This document shows positions 1-7,350 of a stretch of DNA of 12,097 nucleotides, piece after piece (positions within the stretch are counted from its first letter, which is position 1; every line of letters begins with the position of its first letter). The position numbers were made by a program, and so were the translations under genes. The DNA is from an uncultured Lachnospiraceae bacterium (GTDB lineage Bacteria; Bacillota; Clostridia; Lachnospirales; Lachnospiraceae). The notes below the pieces were generated by a model. The model was given only the letters and a program-made list of their open reading frames with translations. It was not told the origin of the DNA and made no database searches. Location of the stretch: positions 1 to 12,097 of the forward strand of contig CAJTRK010000056.1 in assembly GCA_910578475.1 (NCBI GenBank), read 5' to 3'.

Positions 1-83
1 CTGTTTGTATCTGTCTTTCCCCCTTGGACGGGAATCTCGGTTTACTATTGAGGTCTGCGATGAAGTCCGCGATGAGGTTTTGC

Positions 84-1661
84 TTATAAAAGGGGCGCAA
101 CTGCCTTCATCAGACAACCCGTCAGTTTCACATGCCATTTTTCTTTCCGTATCGTTTCTTTCGTAACCAGACGGCATTTGGCGAGCGTTGCCTGGAAATC
201 CGCTTCTATCGCCGCAACACAATCCGTATCGTACAGATAGGTCGCGCATTCAAAATGATGATACAGGCTGCGGTAATCCAGATTGATTGTACCGACCACC
301 GCTTCCAGCGAATCACTGACGCAGGTCTTTGCATGGACGAATCCCGGCGTATATTCATATATTTTTACGCCGGATTCCAACAGCGATTTATAATGCGTCT
401 TGGCAAGCGCATAGGGAACGGCCTTATCCGGAATGCCCGGCAGTATCAGCGCCACCTCTACGCCGCGCTCCGCCGCAAATTTAAGCGCCGCCTCTATTTC
501 GCCGTCCAGAATCAGGTACGGCGTCATGATATGTACATAGGAAAGCGACCGGTTCAGAATATCCATATAAACCCGTTCGCCCAGTTTATCATCGTCTAAC
601 GGACAGTCGCCATAAGGAATGACATATCCTTTTGCTGTCTCCGCGGGCATTGCCGGATATGACAGAAAATGTGCGTACTCCGTTTCCTTTTCATCAAAAT
701 CCCATGTCTGCAGAAACATCAGCGTAAAACTTTTCACCGCCTCGCCTTTCAGCATGACGGCCGTGTCCTTCCAGTGCCCGAATTTCGGTTTGGCATTGAT
801 ATATTCGTCCGACAGATTTATGCCGCCGTTAAACGCCGTGTGCCCGTCAATGACAAGAATCTTTCTGTGGTCTCTGTAATTATAATGTGTCGATACAAAA
901 GGCGTTACCGGCGAAAATACTTTGCATTTGATACCCAGTTTTTTCAGCCGCTTCGGATAATCCCGGGGCAGCAGCGCAAATTCACAAGTTCCGTCATACA
1001 TAATGCGGACGTCTACGCCTTCGGCGGCTTTCTTCGCGAGTATCTCCAGAATCTTTCCCCACATGAGGCCCTCGTCCACAATAAAATACTCCATAAAAAT
1101 GAAATGTTCCGCTTTTTCAAGCTGTTTCAGCATCTCCGCAAACTTATCTTCTCCGAGCGGGAAATATGTCACCGCCGTTTTCTCATAGACCGGATGGCAG
1201 CCGCTTCTTTGCATATAGCGCGCCAGCGCCGCCGCTCCTCTGTTTTCTTCGGAAAATTTCCGCATCGTTTCTTCCGCCTGCGGAATATAATCTTTCGTAT
1301 CCATGATAATTCTGTTGATGTGCGCTTTTAATGCCCTGTGTCCAATCTCGCTCTGGGTATACGCAAACAAAAGCACGCCGAACACGGGCAGCAGCATAAT
1401 GACAATCAGCCATGTAATTTTCGCCGTCGGGTCGATTCTGCTGTTCAGAAGGTAAATTACCATGACAAAGGAAAACAGAACGGTTCCTCCCATGATATGC
1501 GGCAGAAATTCTTCGAACCACTGAAAAATGCCGAACAGAATCAATACCTGCGCAAGAAGCATCGTCAAAACAAGCCCGAAGCGGCTGAAAATCGCGTGAA
1601 TAATTCCCTTTTGTCCCTTTTTCAAAAGGGTGAGTCCTTTATCTTTATAATCCGTAGGCAA
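84..1661 (-). CDS. cls: Cardiolipin synthase (PLD superfamily)
   Basis: Membrane enzyme that joins two phosphatidylglycerol molecules into cardiolipin plus glycerol. The 525-residue product is of usual length. Hydrophobic segments lie at about residues 25-48, 58-74 and 82-102, the last two forming the PLDc_N region. Two phospholipase D HxKx4D motifs follow: H265/K267/D272 (HRKILVID, followed by NGGINLSDEY) and H443/K445/D450 (HAKTCVSD, followed by GTINLDYRS). Both are intact, so the enzyme should be active. The start is a TTG; AAGGAG sits 8 nt upstream (1670-1675) and no in-frame ATG has a comparable site. The gene is alone in its transcription unit, with GH3 upstream ending in its own terminator. 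Family assignment is firm; the exact lipid product is inferred from the family. Confidence 0.95.
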   Translation of the reverse strand: MPTDYKDKGLTLLKKGQKGIIHAIFSRFGLVLTMLLAQVLILFGIFQWFEEFLPHIMGGTVLFSFVMVIYLLNSRIDPTAKITWLIVIMLLPVFGVLLFAYTQSEIGHRALKAHINRIIMDTKDYIPQAEETMRKFSEENRGAAALARYMQRSGCHPVYEKTAVTYFPLGEDKFAEMLKQLEKAEHFIFMEYFIVDEGLMWGKILEILAKKAAEGVDVRIMYDGTCEFALLPRDYPKRLKKLGIKCKVFSPVTPFVSTHYNYRDHRKILVIDGHTAFNGGINLSDEYINAKPKFGHWKDTAVMLKGEAVKSFTLMFLQTWDFDEKETEYAHFLSYPAMPAETAKGYVIPYGDCPLDDDKLGERVYMDILNRSLSYVHIMTPYLILDGEIEAALKFAAERGVEVALILPGIPDKAVPYALAKTHYKSLLESGVKIYEYTPGFVHAKTCVSDSLEAVVGTINLDYRSLYHHFECATYLYDTDCVAAIEADFQATLAKCRLVTKETIRKEKWHVKLTGCLMKAVAPLL

Positions 1662-1684
1662 CAGAACATCTCCTTTGTATAAAC

Positions 1685-1702
1685 GCAGGCTGAACAGCCT
1701 GC
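1685..1702. promoter_or_regulatory. 8-bp dyad in the cls leader
   Basis: GCAGGCTG-AA-CAGCCTGC is a perfect 8-bp inverted repeat with a 2-nt centre. It lies between the candidate cls promoter and the cls Shine-Dalgarno, ending 9 nt before AAGGAG. It may be an operator for a dimeric regulator or a leader hairpin. It has no U-run, so it is not a terminator. Confidence 0.5.
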
Positions 1703-1734
1703 ATTCCGTGAATATATCATGTCATTTTTTATAT

Positions 1735-1765
1735 AGTATAAACCATACAGTAACAGGACAGTCAA
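1735..1765 (-). promoter_or_regulatory. Candidate sigma-A promoter of cls
   Basis: Reading the minus strand, TTGACT (1760-1765) and TATACT (1735-1740) lie 19 nt apart, about 75 nt upstream of the TTG start. Both boxes are near consensus but the spacing is 2 nt longer than ideal, so the assignment is moderate. No other good -35/-10 pair is seen between the upstream terminator and the gene. Confidence 0.45.
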
Positions 1766-1789
1766 TGAAATTTCTCTGAAATCTTTGCA

Positions 1790-1825
1790 AAAATCCCCTC
1801 CGGTGTCTGTACCGGAAGGGATTTT
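1790..1825 (-). terminator. Rho-independent terminator of the GH3 gene
   Basis: A 15-bp stem with a 6-nt loop lies 23 nt past the GH3 stop. Read on the minus strand the stem pairs fully with a single G-U wobble and is followed by TTTTTGC. On the plus strand the same position is a C/A mismatch, which fixes the working direction as minus. Confidence 0.85.
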
Positions 1826-1847
1826 CTGTCGCTTTTACAAGTCGAAA

Positions 1848-4124
1848 TTATTCCAGAGAATTCAGTTTGTCTACAAGTTTCTGGATATCGCGCATTGACA
1901 CATGGCCGCCGAAGCTGACCGGTCCGCGCAGCGGCATATATTTCAGCATCGCCGCATTCATTTCATCGGAAATCGCTTCTGCCGCGGCTTCGCTTTCTTC
2001 CTCTTTTTTCTCTCCGCCGAAAATGCCTTTTTCCAACAATGGTTTCACGATTTCCAACGCTCTCGGGTCGGCCATCACGTCCCCCATCGTCGTATCCGTC
2101 GTATACACGAACGGAATCTTTTCTGTCGATTCTACGGTGACGGTTTTGCTTAATACAATATCTCTGGATGATTTACCGATTAAAATATCAAATTCGCCGC
2201 TCTCCACATGCCAGTCATGAATTCTGACACTGTAATAAGCAAATGCTCTCTTATCCAGCGTAAACATAACGGTCTTCGTCTCTCCCGGCGCCAGCTCCAC
2301 TTTTGCAAAATCGCGCAGTTCTTTTACCGGACGGATTACGGTACTTTCCTTATCCGCGATGTAAAGCTGTACGACTTCTTTTCCGGCTGTACTGCCCGTA
2401 TTTGTCACGTCTACCGTAACGGTCATCGTATCCGTATCTTTCATGCTTTCCTTATCGACGGTCAGATTGGAATACGCAAACGTCGTATAAGATAAACCGA
2501 AGCCGAACGGGAACAGGACATCCATCTTTTTCTTATCATAATAGCGGTAACCCACGAAAATGCCTTCCCGGTATTCCACCACATCGCCCTCGCCAAAGTA
2601 TGAGAGATATGACGGATTGTCTTCCAGTTTTAACGGGAAAGTCTCCGGAAGCTTTGCGCTCGGGTTTACTTTTCCGAACAGAATATCGCATACTGCGCCG
2701 CCGACCGCCTGGCCGCCAAGATACGCTTCGATAACACCTTTTACTTTATCTATCCAGGGCATTTCCACCGGGGAACCGTTGTGCAGTACGACAATGGTAT
2801 TCGGCTGCACCGCCGCTACTTTTTCAATCAATTCATTCTGGCAGTCCGGCATACGCATATGCTGTCTGTCAAAGCCTTCCGACTCGAAAGCGTCCGGAAG
2901 TCCTGCGAAAATAACCGCCGTCTTTGCTTTCTTCGCCGCTTCCAGGGCTTCTTCCAAAAGCTTTGCATCCGTCTCGTCCACATCATCGCGGTAACCCTGT
3001 GCGTAAACGATATTGCCCATTCCTTCTACCGCATCCATTGCAGAAGTTACTTTGTGGCTGTTGATGTGGGAGCTTCCGCCGCCCTGATACCGCGGCTTCG
3101 CCGCGTATTTTCCGATAAAAGCAATTTCTTCTTTTTCGTCCAGAGGAAGTATTCCTTCATTCTTCAAAAGGACGATAGTTTCTCCCGCTACTTTTCTTGC
3201 CAGTTCATGGTCTTTGTCTTTATCCCAGACGGCATTTTTATCACGGTTTTCTTCGTAGCGGAACACAATATTCAGGATGCGCTCTACGGCGGCGTCCACA
3301 TCGCTTTCTTCCAGATTTCCGCATTGAACCGCTCCGACAATCAGTTTATCATTTGCGCCAAACGAAGTCGGCATCTCCAAATCGAGACCCGCTTTTAAAT
3401 CTTCCACGCGATTGTTCACCGCTCCCCAGTCGCTCATGACATAGCCGTCAAATCCCCACTGGTCCCGCAGCGTCTCTGCCAGATATTTATGGTTTTCCGC
3501 CGCATAAACGCCGTTAATTTTATTATAAGAACACATCACTGTCCAGGGCTTTTGTTTTTTGACCGCACCTTCAAAAGCCGCCAGATAAATCTCGTTTAAC
3601 GTCCGTTCATCCACACGGGAGTCGCCGGACATTCTTCTTGTTTCCTGATTATTCGCAAGAAAATGTTTGATGCTTGTACCGACATTTTTGCTCTGTACGC
3701 CTTTGATAAAAGCGCCTGCCATCTCCGATGCAACAAGGGGGTCTTCCGAATAGTATTCGAAGTTACGCCCGCACAGCGGAGAACGTTTGATGTTTACCGC
3801 AGGTCCGAGAAGCACGCTGACGCCCTCTGTCTGGCATTCGTTGCCGAGAGCTTCTCCCATTTCCGTCAAAAGCTCCCTGTTAAAAGAAGCCGCCGTTCCG
3901 CATCCTGCCGGAAAGCAGACCGCTTTGATGCTGTCATTCACACCGAGATGGTCGCCCTCCTGGTCCTGTTTCCTGAGTCCGTGCGGCCCGTCGGAAACCA
4001 TGCTTGCCGGAATCCCCAGTCTCGCTACCGCCTCCGTGTGCCAGAAATCCGCACCGGAACACATAGCCGCCTTTTCCTCCAGCGTCATCTGCGCTACCAG
4101 CTTCTTAATTTTTTCTGCTGTCAT
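1848..4124 (-). CDS. Glycoside hydrolase family 3 beta-glucosidase
   Basis: Hydrolyses terminal beta-linked glucose (or a related sugar) from oligosaccharides. The 758-residue product has no signal peptide or membrane segment, so it should act in the cytoplasm on imported di- or oligosaccharides. The N-terminal barrel spans about residues 1-300, with GPAVNIKRSP near 108-116, RNFEYYSEDP at 120-129, KHF at 153-155 and the nucleophile D232 in VMSDWGAV. The second domain carries ESEGFDR (414-420), where related GH3 enzymes hold the acid/base glutamate. A fibronectin-III-like domain follows at about 560-655. A C-terminal tail (about 675-758) contains an EEE-rich linker and MPLRGPVSFGG. An ATG 33 nt further upstream is also in frame. 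The start at 4124 is preferred because AAGGAGG (4136-4142) precedes it and the protein then opens in the family manner (MTAEKIKKLVAQMTLEEKAAM). Substrate cannot be fixed from sequence. Confidence 0.93.
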   Translation of the reverse strand: MTAEKIKKLVAQMTLEEKAAMCSGADFWHTEAVARLGIPASMVSDGPHGLRKQDQEGDHLGVNDSIKAVCFPAGCGTAASFNRELLTEMGEALGNECQTEGVSVLLGPAVNIKRSPLCGRNFEYYSEDPLVASEMAGAFIKGVQSKNVGTSIKHFLANNQETRRMSGDSRVDERTLNEIYLAAFEGAVKKQKPWTVMCSYNKINGVYAAENHKYLAETLRDQWGFDGYVMSDWGAVNNRVEDLKAGLDLEMPTSFGANDKLIVGAVQCGNLEESDVDAAVERILNIVFRYEENRDKNAVWDKDKDHELARKVAGETIVLLKNEGILPLDEKEEIAFIGKYAAKPRYQGGGSSHINSHKVTSAMDAVEGMGNIVYAQGYRDDVDETDAKLLEEALEAAKKAKTAVIFAGLPDAFESEGFDRQHMRMPDCQNELIEKVAAVQPNTIVVLHNGSPVEMPWIDKVKGVIEAYLGGQAVGGAVCDILFGKVNPSAKLPETFPLKLEDNPSYLSYFGEGDVVEYREGIFVGYRYYDKKKMDVLFPFGFGLSYTTFAYSNLTVDKESMKDTDTMTVTVDVTNTGSTAGKEVVQLYIADKESTVIRPVKELRDFAKVELAPGETKTVMFTLDKRAFAYYSVRIHDWHVESGEFDILIGKSSRDIVLSKTVTVESTEKIPFVYTTDTTMGDVMADPRALEIVKPLLEKGIFGGEKKEEESEAAAEAISDEMNAAMLKYMPLRGPVSFGGHVSMRDIQKLVDKLNSLE

Positions 4125-4176
4125 CCCCGTAAATACCTCCTTATGATATTCCTGCATTCCTGTCCGGTCTCTCTTT

Positions 4177-4182
4177 ATTATA
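4177..4182 (-). promoter_or_regulatory. Possible -10 box for the GH3 gene
   Basis: Minus-strand TATAAT lies in the gap between the small-protein gene and GH3, with no good -35 at 16-18 nt. Initiation here would start near 4170, leaving a leader of about 45 nt before the ATG at 4124 but only 13 nt before the upstream ATG at 4157, with no room for a separate ribosome site. GH3 may also be read from the promoter at 4439-4467. Confidence 0.35.
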
Positions 4183-4188
4183 TGCGCT

Positions 4189-4389
4189 TCAGGAACGTTG
4201 TTTATCCAGAAGTTCCTTTAATGCCTCATCGCTGACGCTAATCCAGGCATCCTCTTCTTCCGCATTTAATCCGAGATATTCCCGCAATGTCATGGAATCG
4301 TCATGAAGCCCCCACTCCTGACTGTAATCGTCAATTTCTTCAAATTCCACTTCACCTGCAAGGTATTTTTCTTTAAAGGTCTTTTCCAA
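4189..4389 (-). CDS. Small acidic protein of unknown function (TTG start)
   Basis: Predicted soluble 66-residue protein rich in Glu and Asp, with no membrane segment. It reads MEKTFKEKYLAGEVEFEEID at the start, then DDSMTLREYLGLNAEEED and an amphipathic C-terminal helix (ALKELLDKQ). The LREYLGL-acidic pattern resembles short uncharacterised proteins of Firmicutes, but I cannot name a family. The frame is open to 4467 and offers ATG at 4440, but that ATG overlaps the -10 box of a consensus promoter and would not be in the mRNA. AAGGAG (4396-4401) lies 6 nt before a TTG at 4389, which I take as the start. The stop is 64 nt from the GH3 start and no terminator is evident between them, so the two may be co-transcribed. 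Confidence 0.72.
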   Translation of the reverse strand: MEKTFKEKYLAGEVEFEEIDDYSQEWGLHDDSMTLREYLGLNAEEEDAWISVSDEALKELLDKQRS

Positions 4390-4395
4390 TTTTTT

Positions 4396-4401
4396 CTCCT
4401 T
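4396..4401 (-). promoter_or_regulatory. Shine-Dalgarno deciding the TTG start at 4389
   Basis: AAGGAG on the minus strand, 6 nt before TTG. No comparable site precedes the ATG at 4440, where the upstream bases are GC-rich and lack a purine run. Confidence 0.75.
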
Positions 4402-4438
4402 TTCAGACAGGAATTTCCTGTTTGGGAAATCTAAGTTC

Positions 4439-4467
4439 ATTATACCGAGCGCGCTTGGGACTGTCAA
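4439..4467 (-). promoter_or_regulatory. Perfect-consensus sigma-A promoter
   Basis: Minus strand TTGACA (4462-4467), a 17-nt spacer, then TATAAT (4439-4444): all 12 bases match consensus at optimal spacing. Transcription should start near 4432, giving a leader of about 43 nt to the TTG at 4389. It lies just downstream of the pbuX stop and so opens a new unit (small protein, possibly GH3). Confidence 0.88.
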
Positions 4468-4520
4468 TGTAGCAGCCGCTTTTTTCAGGCGTTCCGGCGG
4501 CTCTTTCCGTTATCATGAGT

Positions 4521-5840
4521 TTACGTCGTGCGCTGCACCGCTTCCATATCCTTCGGCAGCACAAGATTCAGCAGAATCGAAATCAGAAAAACGACCGCGA
4601 CGCAGTTCTCCGCAAATACGTTCTGCACAATCTGCGGAAAAATCGAGAAAATTTCCGGAACCTGCGTAAAGCCGATGCCGATGCTGAGCGACAGCGCAAC
4701 AATCGTTATATTACGCTGTGTATAACCGCATTTACCGACCATCTGAAATCCGCTGACAACAATCGTACCGAACATCATCAGCGTACAGCCGCCGAGCACC
4801 GCATCCGGCAGCGTCGAGAGCAGCGCGCCGAAAATCGGAAAAATGCCCGCAAGAATCATGATTGCCGCCCCTGTTGCAATCGCGAATCTGTTGACTACTT
4901 TGGTCATCGCAACCAATCCGACATTCTGGCTGAAAGAAGTAATCGGAAGGCATCCGAATACGGAAGATAACGCACTGATAAAGCCGTCGCATGCAAGCGA
5001 ACCGGACACTTCTTTTTTCGTCGCCTCTCTGTTCAGTCCGGCCGACGCGAGGGCGCTCGTATCGCCAATTGTTTCCGTCGCGGAAACAAGGAAAATCAAA
5101 ATCACGGAAAGCATTGCCCCCGCATGAAATTCCATGCCAAAAGGCATAATACGGGGCAGCGCGATTACGGCAGTTCCCGCCAGCGAAGAAAAATCCACCA
5201 TATTCATACAGATTGCAACGATATATCCCACAATCAATCCAAACAGAACGGAAAGCTGTTTCCAGAAAGACCTGGCAAAAACATGAAATAATATACAGGC
5301 AAGCAGCGTAACGGTTCCAAGAATCCAATTCGAAGCGGAGCCGAAGTCTTCCACGCCGCTTCCCCCGCCGAAAGAAGACGCTCCTACCGAAAGCAGGGAA
5401 AAACCGATTGCGGTAACGACGCTCGCGGAGACCACAGGCGTAATTATTTTTATCCAATACACCGCGAACAGTCCGAGCAGACCTTCCACAATGCCGCCAA
5501 TCAATACCGCGCCCAGAATCGCCGGGTATCCGTATGTTCCGCCGATATAACAGAAAATGGACACAAATGTAAAGCTGATGCCCATGACAATGGGAAGTCC
5601 CGAACCGATTCTCCACACGGGAAAAAGCTGTATCAGCGTGCCGATTCCGGCGATAATCATTGCGTTCTGTATCAGCATTGCCGACTGCTCCGCCGACAGG
5701 CCGCACGCCCCGGCGACAATGATAATCGGCGCAATATTCGCTACAAACATTGCAAGAATATGCTGTAATCCAAAAGGAACCGCCTTAAAAACAGGCACTT
5801 TTCCGTCAATCCTGTAAATATTATTTATCTCGTTTTTCAT
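4521..5840 (-). CDS. pbuX: Xanthine permease (NCS2 family)
   Basis: Cation-coupled uptake of xanthine, or possibly a related purine base, across the cytoplasmic membrane. The 439-residue product is strongly hydrophobic throughout, consistent with the multi-helix NCS2 fold. It shows GLQH (24-27), ATETIGD (254-260) and SFSQNVGLVAMTKVVNR (302-318), the hallmarks of the xanthine/uric acid branch rather than the uracil branch. The frame opens at 5858, but GAGGGGT (5850-5856) lies 9 nt before the ATG at 5840, giving MKNEINNIYRIDGK. It follows xpt by 62 nt with no terminator between, matching the xpt-pbuX order of Bacillus, which supports xanthine as substrate. No strong terminator is seen after the stop, only a 6-bp stem with a long loop. 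Confidence 0.9.
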   Translation of the reverse strand: MKNEINNIYRIDGKVPVFKAVPFGLQHILAMFVANIAPIIIVAGACGLSAEQSAMLIQNAMIIAGIGTLIQLFPVWRIGSGLPIVMGISFTFVSIFCYIGGTYGYPAILGAVLIGGIVEGLLGLFAVYWIKIITPVVSASVVTAIGFSLLSVGASSFGGGSGVEDFGSASNWILGTVTLLACILFHVFARSFWKQLSVLFGLIVGYIVAICMNMVDFSSLAGTAVIALPRIMPFGMEFHAGAMLSVILIFLVSATETIGDTSALASAGLNREATKKEVSGSLACDGFISALSSVFGCLPITSFSQNVGLVAMTKVVNRFAIATGAAIMILAGIFPIFGALLSTLPDAVLGGCTLMMFGTIVVSGFQMVGKCGYTQRNITIVALSLSIGIGFTQVPEIFSIFPQIVQNVFAENCVAVVFLISILLNLVLPKDMEAVQRTT

Positions 5841-5902
5841 TCGTATGATACCCCTCATTTGCTGTCTGTCAAAAACTCCCGGCGCAGGCCGTAGGTTTTC
5901 CT

Positions 5903-6484
5903 TTACTGTTCTCTGAATATAAGCGTTCCCGTCTGCGCATCCATTTCATCGATAATGGCGAGTGATTCCAGATGATATCCCAGATTGCGAATCATCCTTC
6001 CCCCGACCTGAAAGCCCTTTTCTATGGCGATTCCGATGCCCGCAACATTTGCGCCCGCTTCCGATACGATGGAAATCAATCCCTGAAGCGCACAGCCGTT
6101 TGCCAGAAAGTCGTCGATAATCAGTATATTTTCGCCCGGAGACAGAAATTTTCTGGATACAATGACCTGATTTTTGCATTTATGGGTAAAAGACTCCACA
6201 TCCGCAATATACATTTCGCCCTCGATATTAACGCTTTTCGACTTTTTGGCGAAAACGACCGGAACCTGAAAATATCGCGCCGCGATACAGGCAATTCCGA
6301 TGCCGGAAGCTTCAATCGTCAGTATTTTATCAATCCTTTCTCCGGCAAACCGCCGCTTAAATTCCTCTCCCATCCGTTCGAACAGCCCGATATCCATCTG
6401 ATGATTCAGAAAACTGTCCACTTTCAGCACATTGCCTTCTTTGATGATTCCGTCCTTTTGAATCCTTTCTTCTAAAAAGTTCAT
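5903..6484 (-). CDS. xpt: Xanthine phosphoribosyltransferase
   Basis: Cytoplasmic purine-salvage enzyme that makes XMP from xanthine and PRPP. The 193-residue product is almost exactly the length of Bacillus Xpt. It has the family opening VLKVDSFLNHQMD (19-31), TIEASGIG (56-63), VPVVFAKKSKS (74-84) and the PRPP loop ILIIDDFLANG (120-130). The open frame extends to 6523, but the family start MNFLEERIQKDG corresponds to ATG at 6484, with GGAGG (6489-6493) 4 nt upstream. It is followed by the permease that would supply its substrate. No guanine-riboswitch core is visible upstream; the leader instead contains several hairpins (6529-6646). No clear promoter is seen, so it may be read from its own undetected promoter or by read-through from the DUF1538/PII genes. 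Confidence 0.94.
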   Translation of the reverse strand: MNFLEERIQKDGIIKEGNVLKVDSFLNHQMDIGLFERMGEEFKRRFAGERIDKILTIEASGIGIACIAARYFQVPVVFAKKSKSVNIEGEMYIADVESFTHKCKNQVIVSRKFLSPGENILIIDDFLANGCALQGLISIVSEAGANVAGIGIAIEKGFQVGGRMIRNLGYHLESLAIIDEMDAQTGTLIFREQ

Positions 6485-6528
6485 TGTCCCTCCACCCATC
6501 ATGGCTTTATCATTACCGTACATCTCGC

Positions 6529-6542
6529 ATGAATAAATTCAT
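6529..6542. repeat. Short hairpin in the xpt leader (D)
   Basis: ATGAAT-AA-ATTCAT, a 6-bp inverted repeat 44 nt before the xpt start. It is the last and weakest of four consecutive hairpins in this gap and could be chance. Confidence 0.4.
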
Positions 6543-6553
6543 CCTTCCAGACA

Positions 6554-6570
6554 TGCCGCCTGCGGCGGCA
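6554..6570. repeat. GC-rich hairpin (C) before xpt
   Basis: TGCCGCC-TGC-GGCGGCA, a perfect 7-bp stem with a 3-nt loop. No U-run follows on either strand, so it is unlikely to be an intrinsic terminator. Confidence 0.6.
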
Positions 6571-6582
6571 CAAACAATTCAT

Positions 6583-6608
6583 GCAGAATGGCCACACGGA
6601 CATTCTGC
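6583..6608. repeat. Hairpin (B) before xpt
   Basis: GCAGAATG and CATTCTGC form an 8-bp stem, extended past one G/A mismatch by CC/GG around an ACAC loop. It is separated from hairpin A by a single base. Confidence 0.65.
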
Positions 6609-6609
6609 T

Positions 6610-6646
6610 GTGTGAGAAAGATTTGCTCTGCAAATCTTTCTCACAC
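6610..6646. repeat. Long 17-bp perfect hairpin (A) after the PII gene
   Basis: GTGTGAGAAAGATTTGC and its exact complement flank a TCT loop. It begins 8 nt after the PII stop in the direction of transcription. On the minus strand it is followed by AGCAGAATG, without a U-run; on the plus strand TTTT follows. It may stabilise the PII mRNA 3' end, act as a weak terminator, or belong to a dispersed palindromic repeat. Confidence 0.7.
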
Positions 6647-6654
6647 TTTTCAAC

Positions 6655-7350
6655 CTAGTCGAGTCCCGCAATCTCATCCACAGGGAGCGACATCACGACG
6701 CCCTGTGCAGGACTCTGCATGCCGCATTTCTGACCGATTGCCTGCATAATTGCCAGTTTATCCTCTTTCTGCGCAAGAATAAGCACGACTTCCCGCTCCT
6801 GCTGCACATGAATCTTCCAGAATTTCAAAGATTCTTCGTTTCCTGCCCGTCTGCTGTGGAATACGGTTCCGCCGGAAGCGCCGGCCGGCCTTGCGGCGTC
6901 CATAACTTCCTCGCTGTATCCCTGATTTACGATTGCCATAATCATGCTGTACTGATATTCTTTCACTCCGACTTCATTCCTTTCTTCGGTCATCTTTCCG
7001 GTCTCTTCCCTCACCGCTTCCATCAGCTGAACGACATGCCCGCTGCTTCCCGACAGCGTCAGCGTAAAGGCAATTCCGGTATTCGGCATACCGAGATGAA
7101 GCTTTTTCTTCATCTTCTTCAGCGTATCGTCCGCGCAGACCTTTGGCATCATGCTCATCATAATCCTTTTATCAATGCCGTCCAGTCCGAGCATATCCAT
7201 GACTTCGCTGGTAGCCGTTCCCTGCGCGTGAAAAAGATGCTGCACCGGTATTTTTTCCTGTTTCAGCAAGTCTTCCGCTTTTCTGACCAGTTTCGGCGTG
7301 GCGATGAGGAAAAGCATCCGGTACGCCGATTTTTTACTATGGCTCGTCAT
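6655..7350 (-). CDS. Tandem PII-like nitrogen regulatory protein
   Basis: Predicted cytoplasmic signalling protein of 231 residues, twice the length of classical PII (about 112). Domain 1 spans about residues 10-112, with GTATSEVMDMLGL at 44-56. Domain 2 spans about 133-228, with GYSEEVMDAARPAGASGGTVFHSR at 144-167 (the B-loop-like GASGGTVFHSR, 157-167), then VVLILAQKEDK and a closing SLPVDEIAGL. Only domain 2 keeps the nucleotide-binding loop clearly. The open frame begins at 7392, but AGGAGG (7360-7365) lies 9 nt before the ATG at 7350. That start overlaps the DUF1538 stop by 14 nt, which implies translational coupling and a joint function. I infer that it senses nucleotide or 2-oxoglutarate and gates the DUF1538 membrane protein, as GlnK does AmtB; the ligand and target are not shown by the sequence. 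Confidence 0.82.
   Translation of the reverse strand: MTSHSKKSAYRMLFLIATPKLVRKAEDLLKQEKIPVQHLFHAQGTATSEVMDMLGLDGIDKRIMMSMMPKVCADDTLKKMKKKLHLGMPNTGIAFTLTLSGSSGHVVQLMEAVREETGKMTEERNEVGVKEYQYSMIMAIVNQGYSEEVMDAARPAGASGGTVFHSRRAGNEESLKFWKIHVQQEREVVLILAQKEDKLAIMQAIGQKCGMQSPAQGVVMSLPVDEIAGLD

Noticed and set aside
1..51. Possible tail of an upstream plus-strand gene ending TGA at 49-51
   Set aside because: Only 16 codons are visible, with no recognisable motif; an open frame of this size is expected by chance.
52..79. Imperfect direct repeat GTCTGCGATGAA / GTCCGCGATGAG
   Set aside because: Two short adjacent units with mismatches, no third copy and no link to a known element.
3663..4235. 190-codon plus-strand frame opposite GH3, and similar frames opposite cls
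   Set aside because: They are antisense to genes with intact catalytic motifs and their translations resemble no protein family.
4478..4504. Terminator after pbuX
   Set aside because: AGCCGC and GCGGCT form only a 6-bp stem with a loop of about 15 nt, and the T-run is inside the loop region on the opposite strand.
4732..5706. Long 324-codon open frame on the minus strand within pbuX
   Set aside because: It lies in another frame of a clear NCS2 permease, is rich in Arg and Cys, and has no domain or ribosome site; it is a shadow of GC-biased codons.
6610..6646. Intrinsic terminator after the PII gene
   Set aside because: The stem is strong but is followed on the minus strand by AGCAGAATG with no U-run, so it is listed as a hairpin only.
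6485..6654. Guanine/xanthine riboswitch upstream of xpt
   Set aside because: The region was read on the minus strand for the conserved purine-riboswitch core (TTTCTAC, CCGTAAA, GACTAC) and none is present; only simple hairpins are seen.
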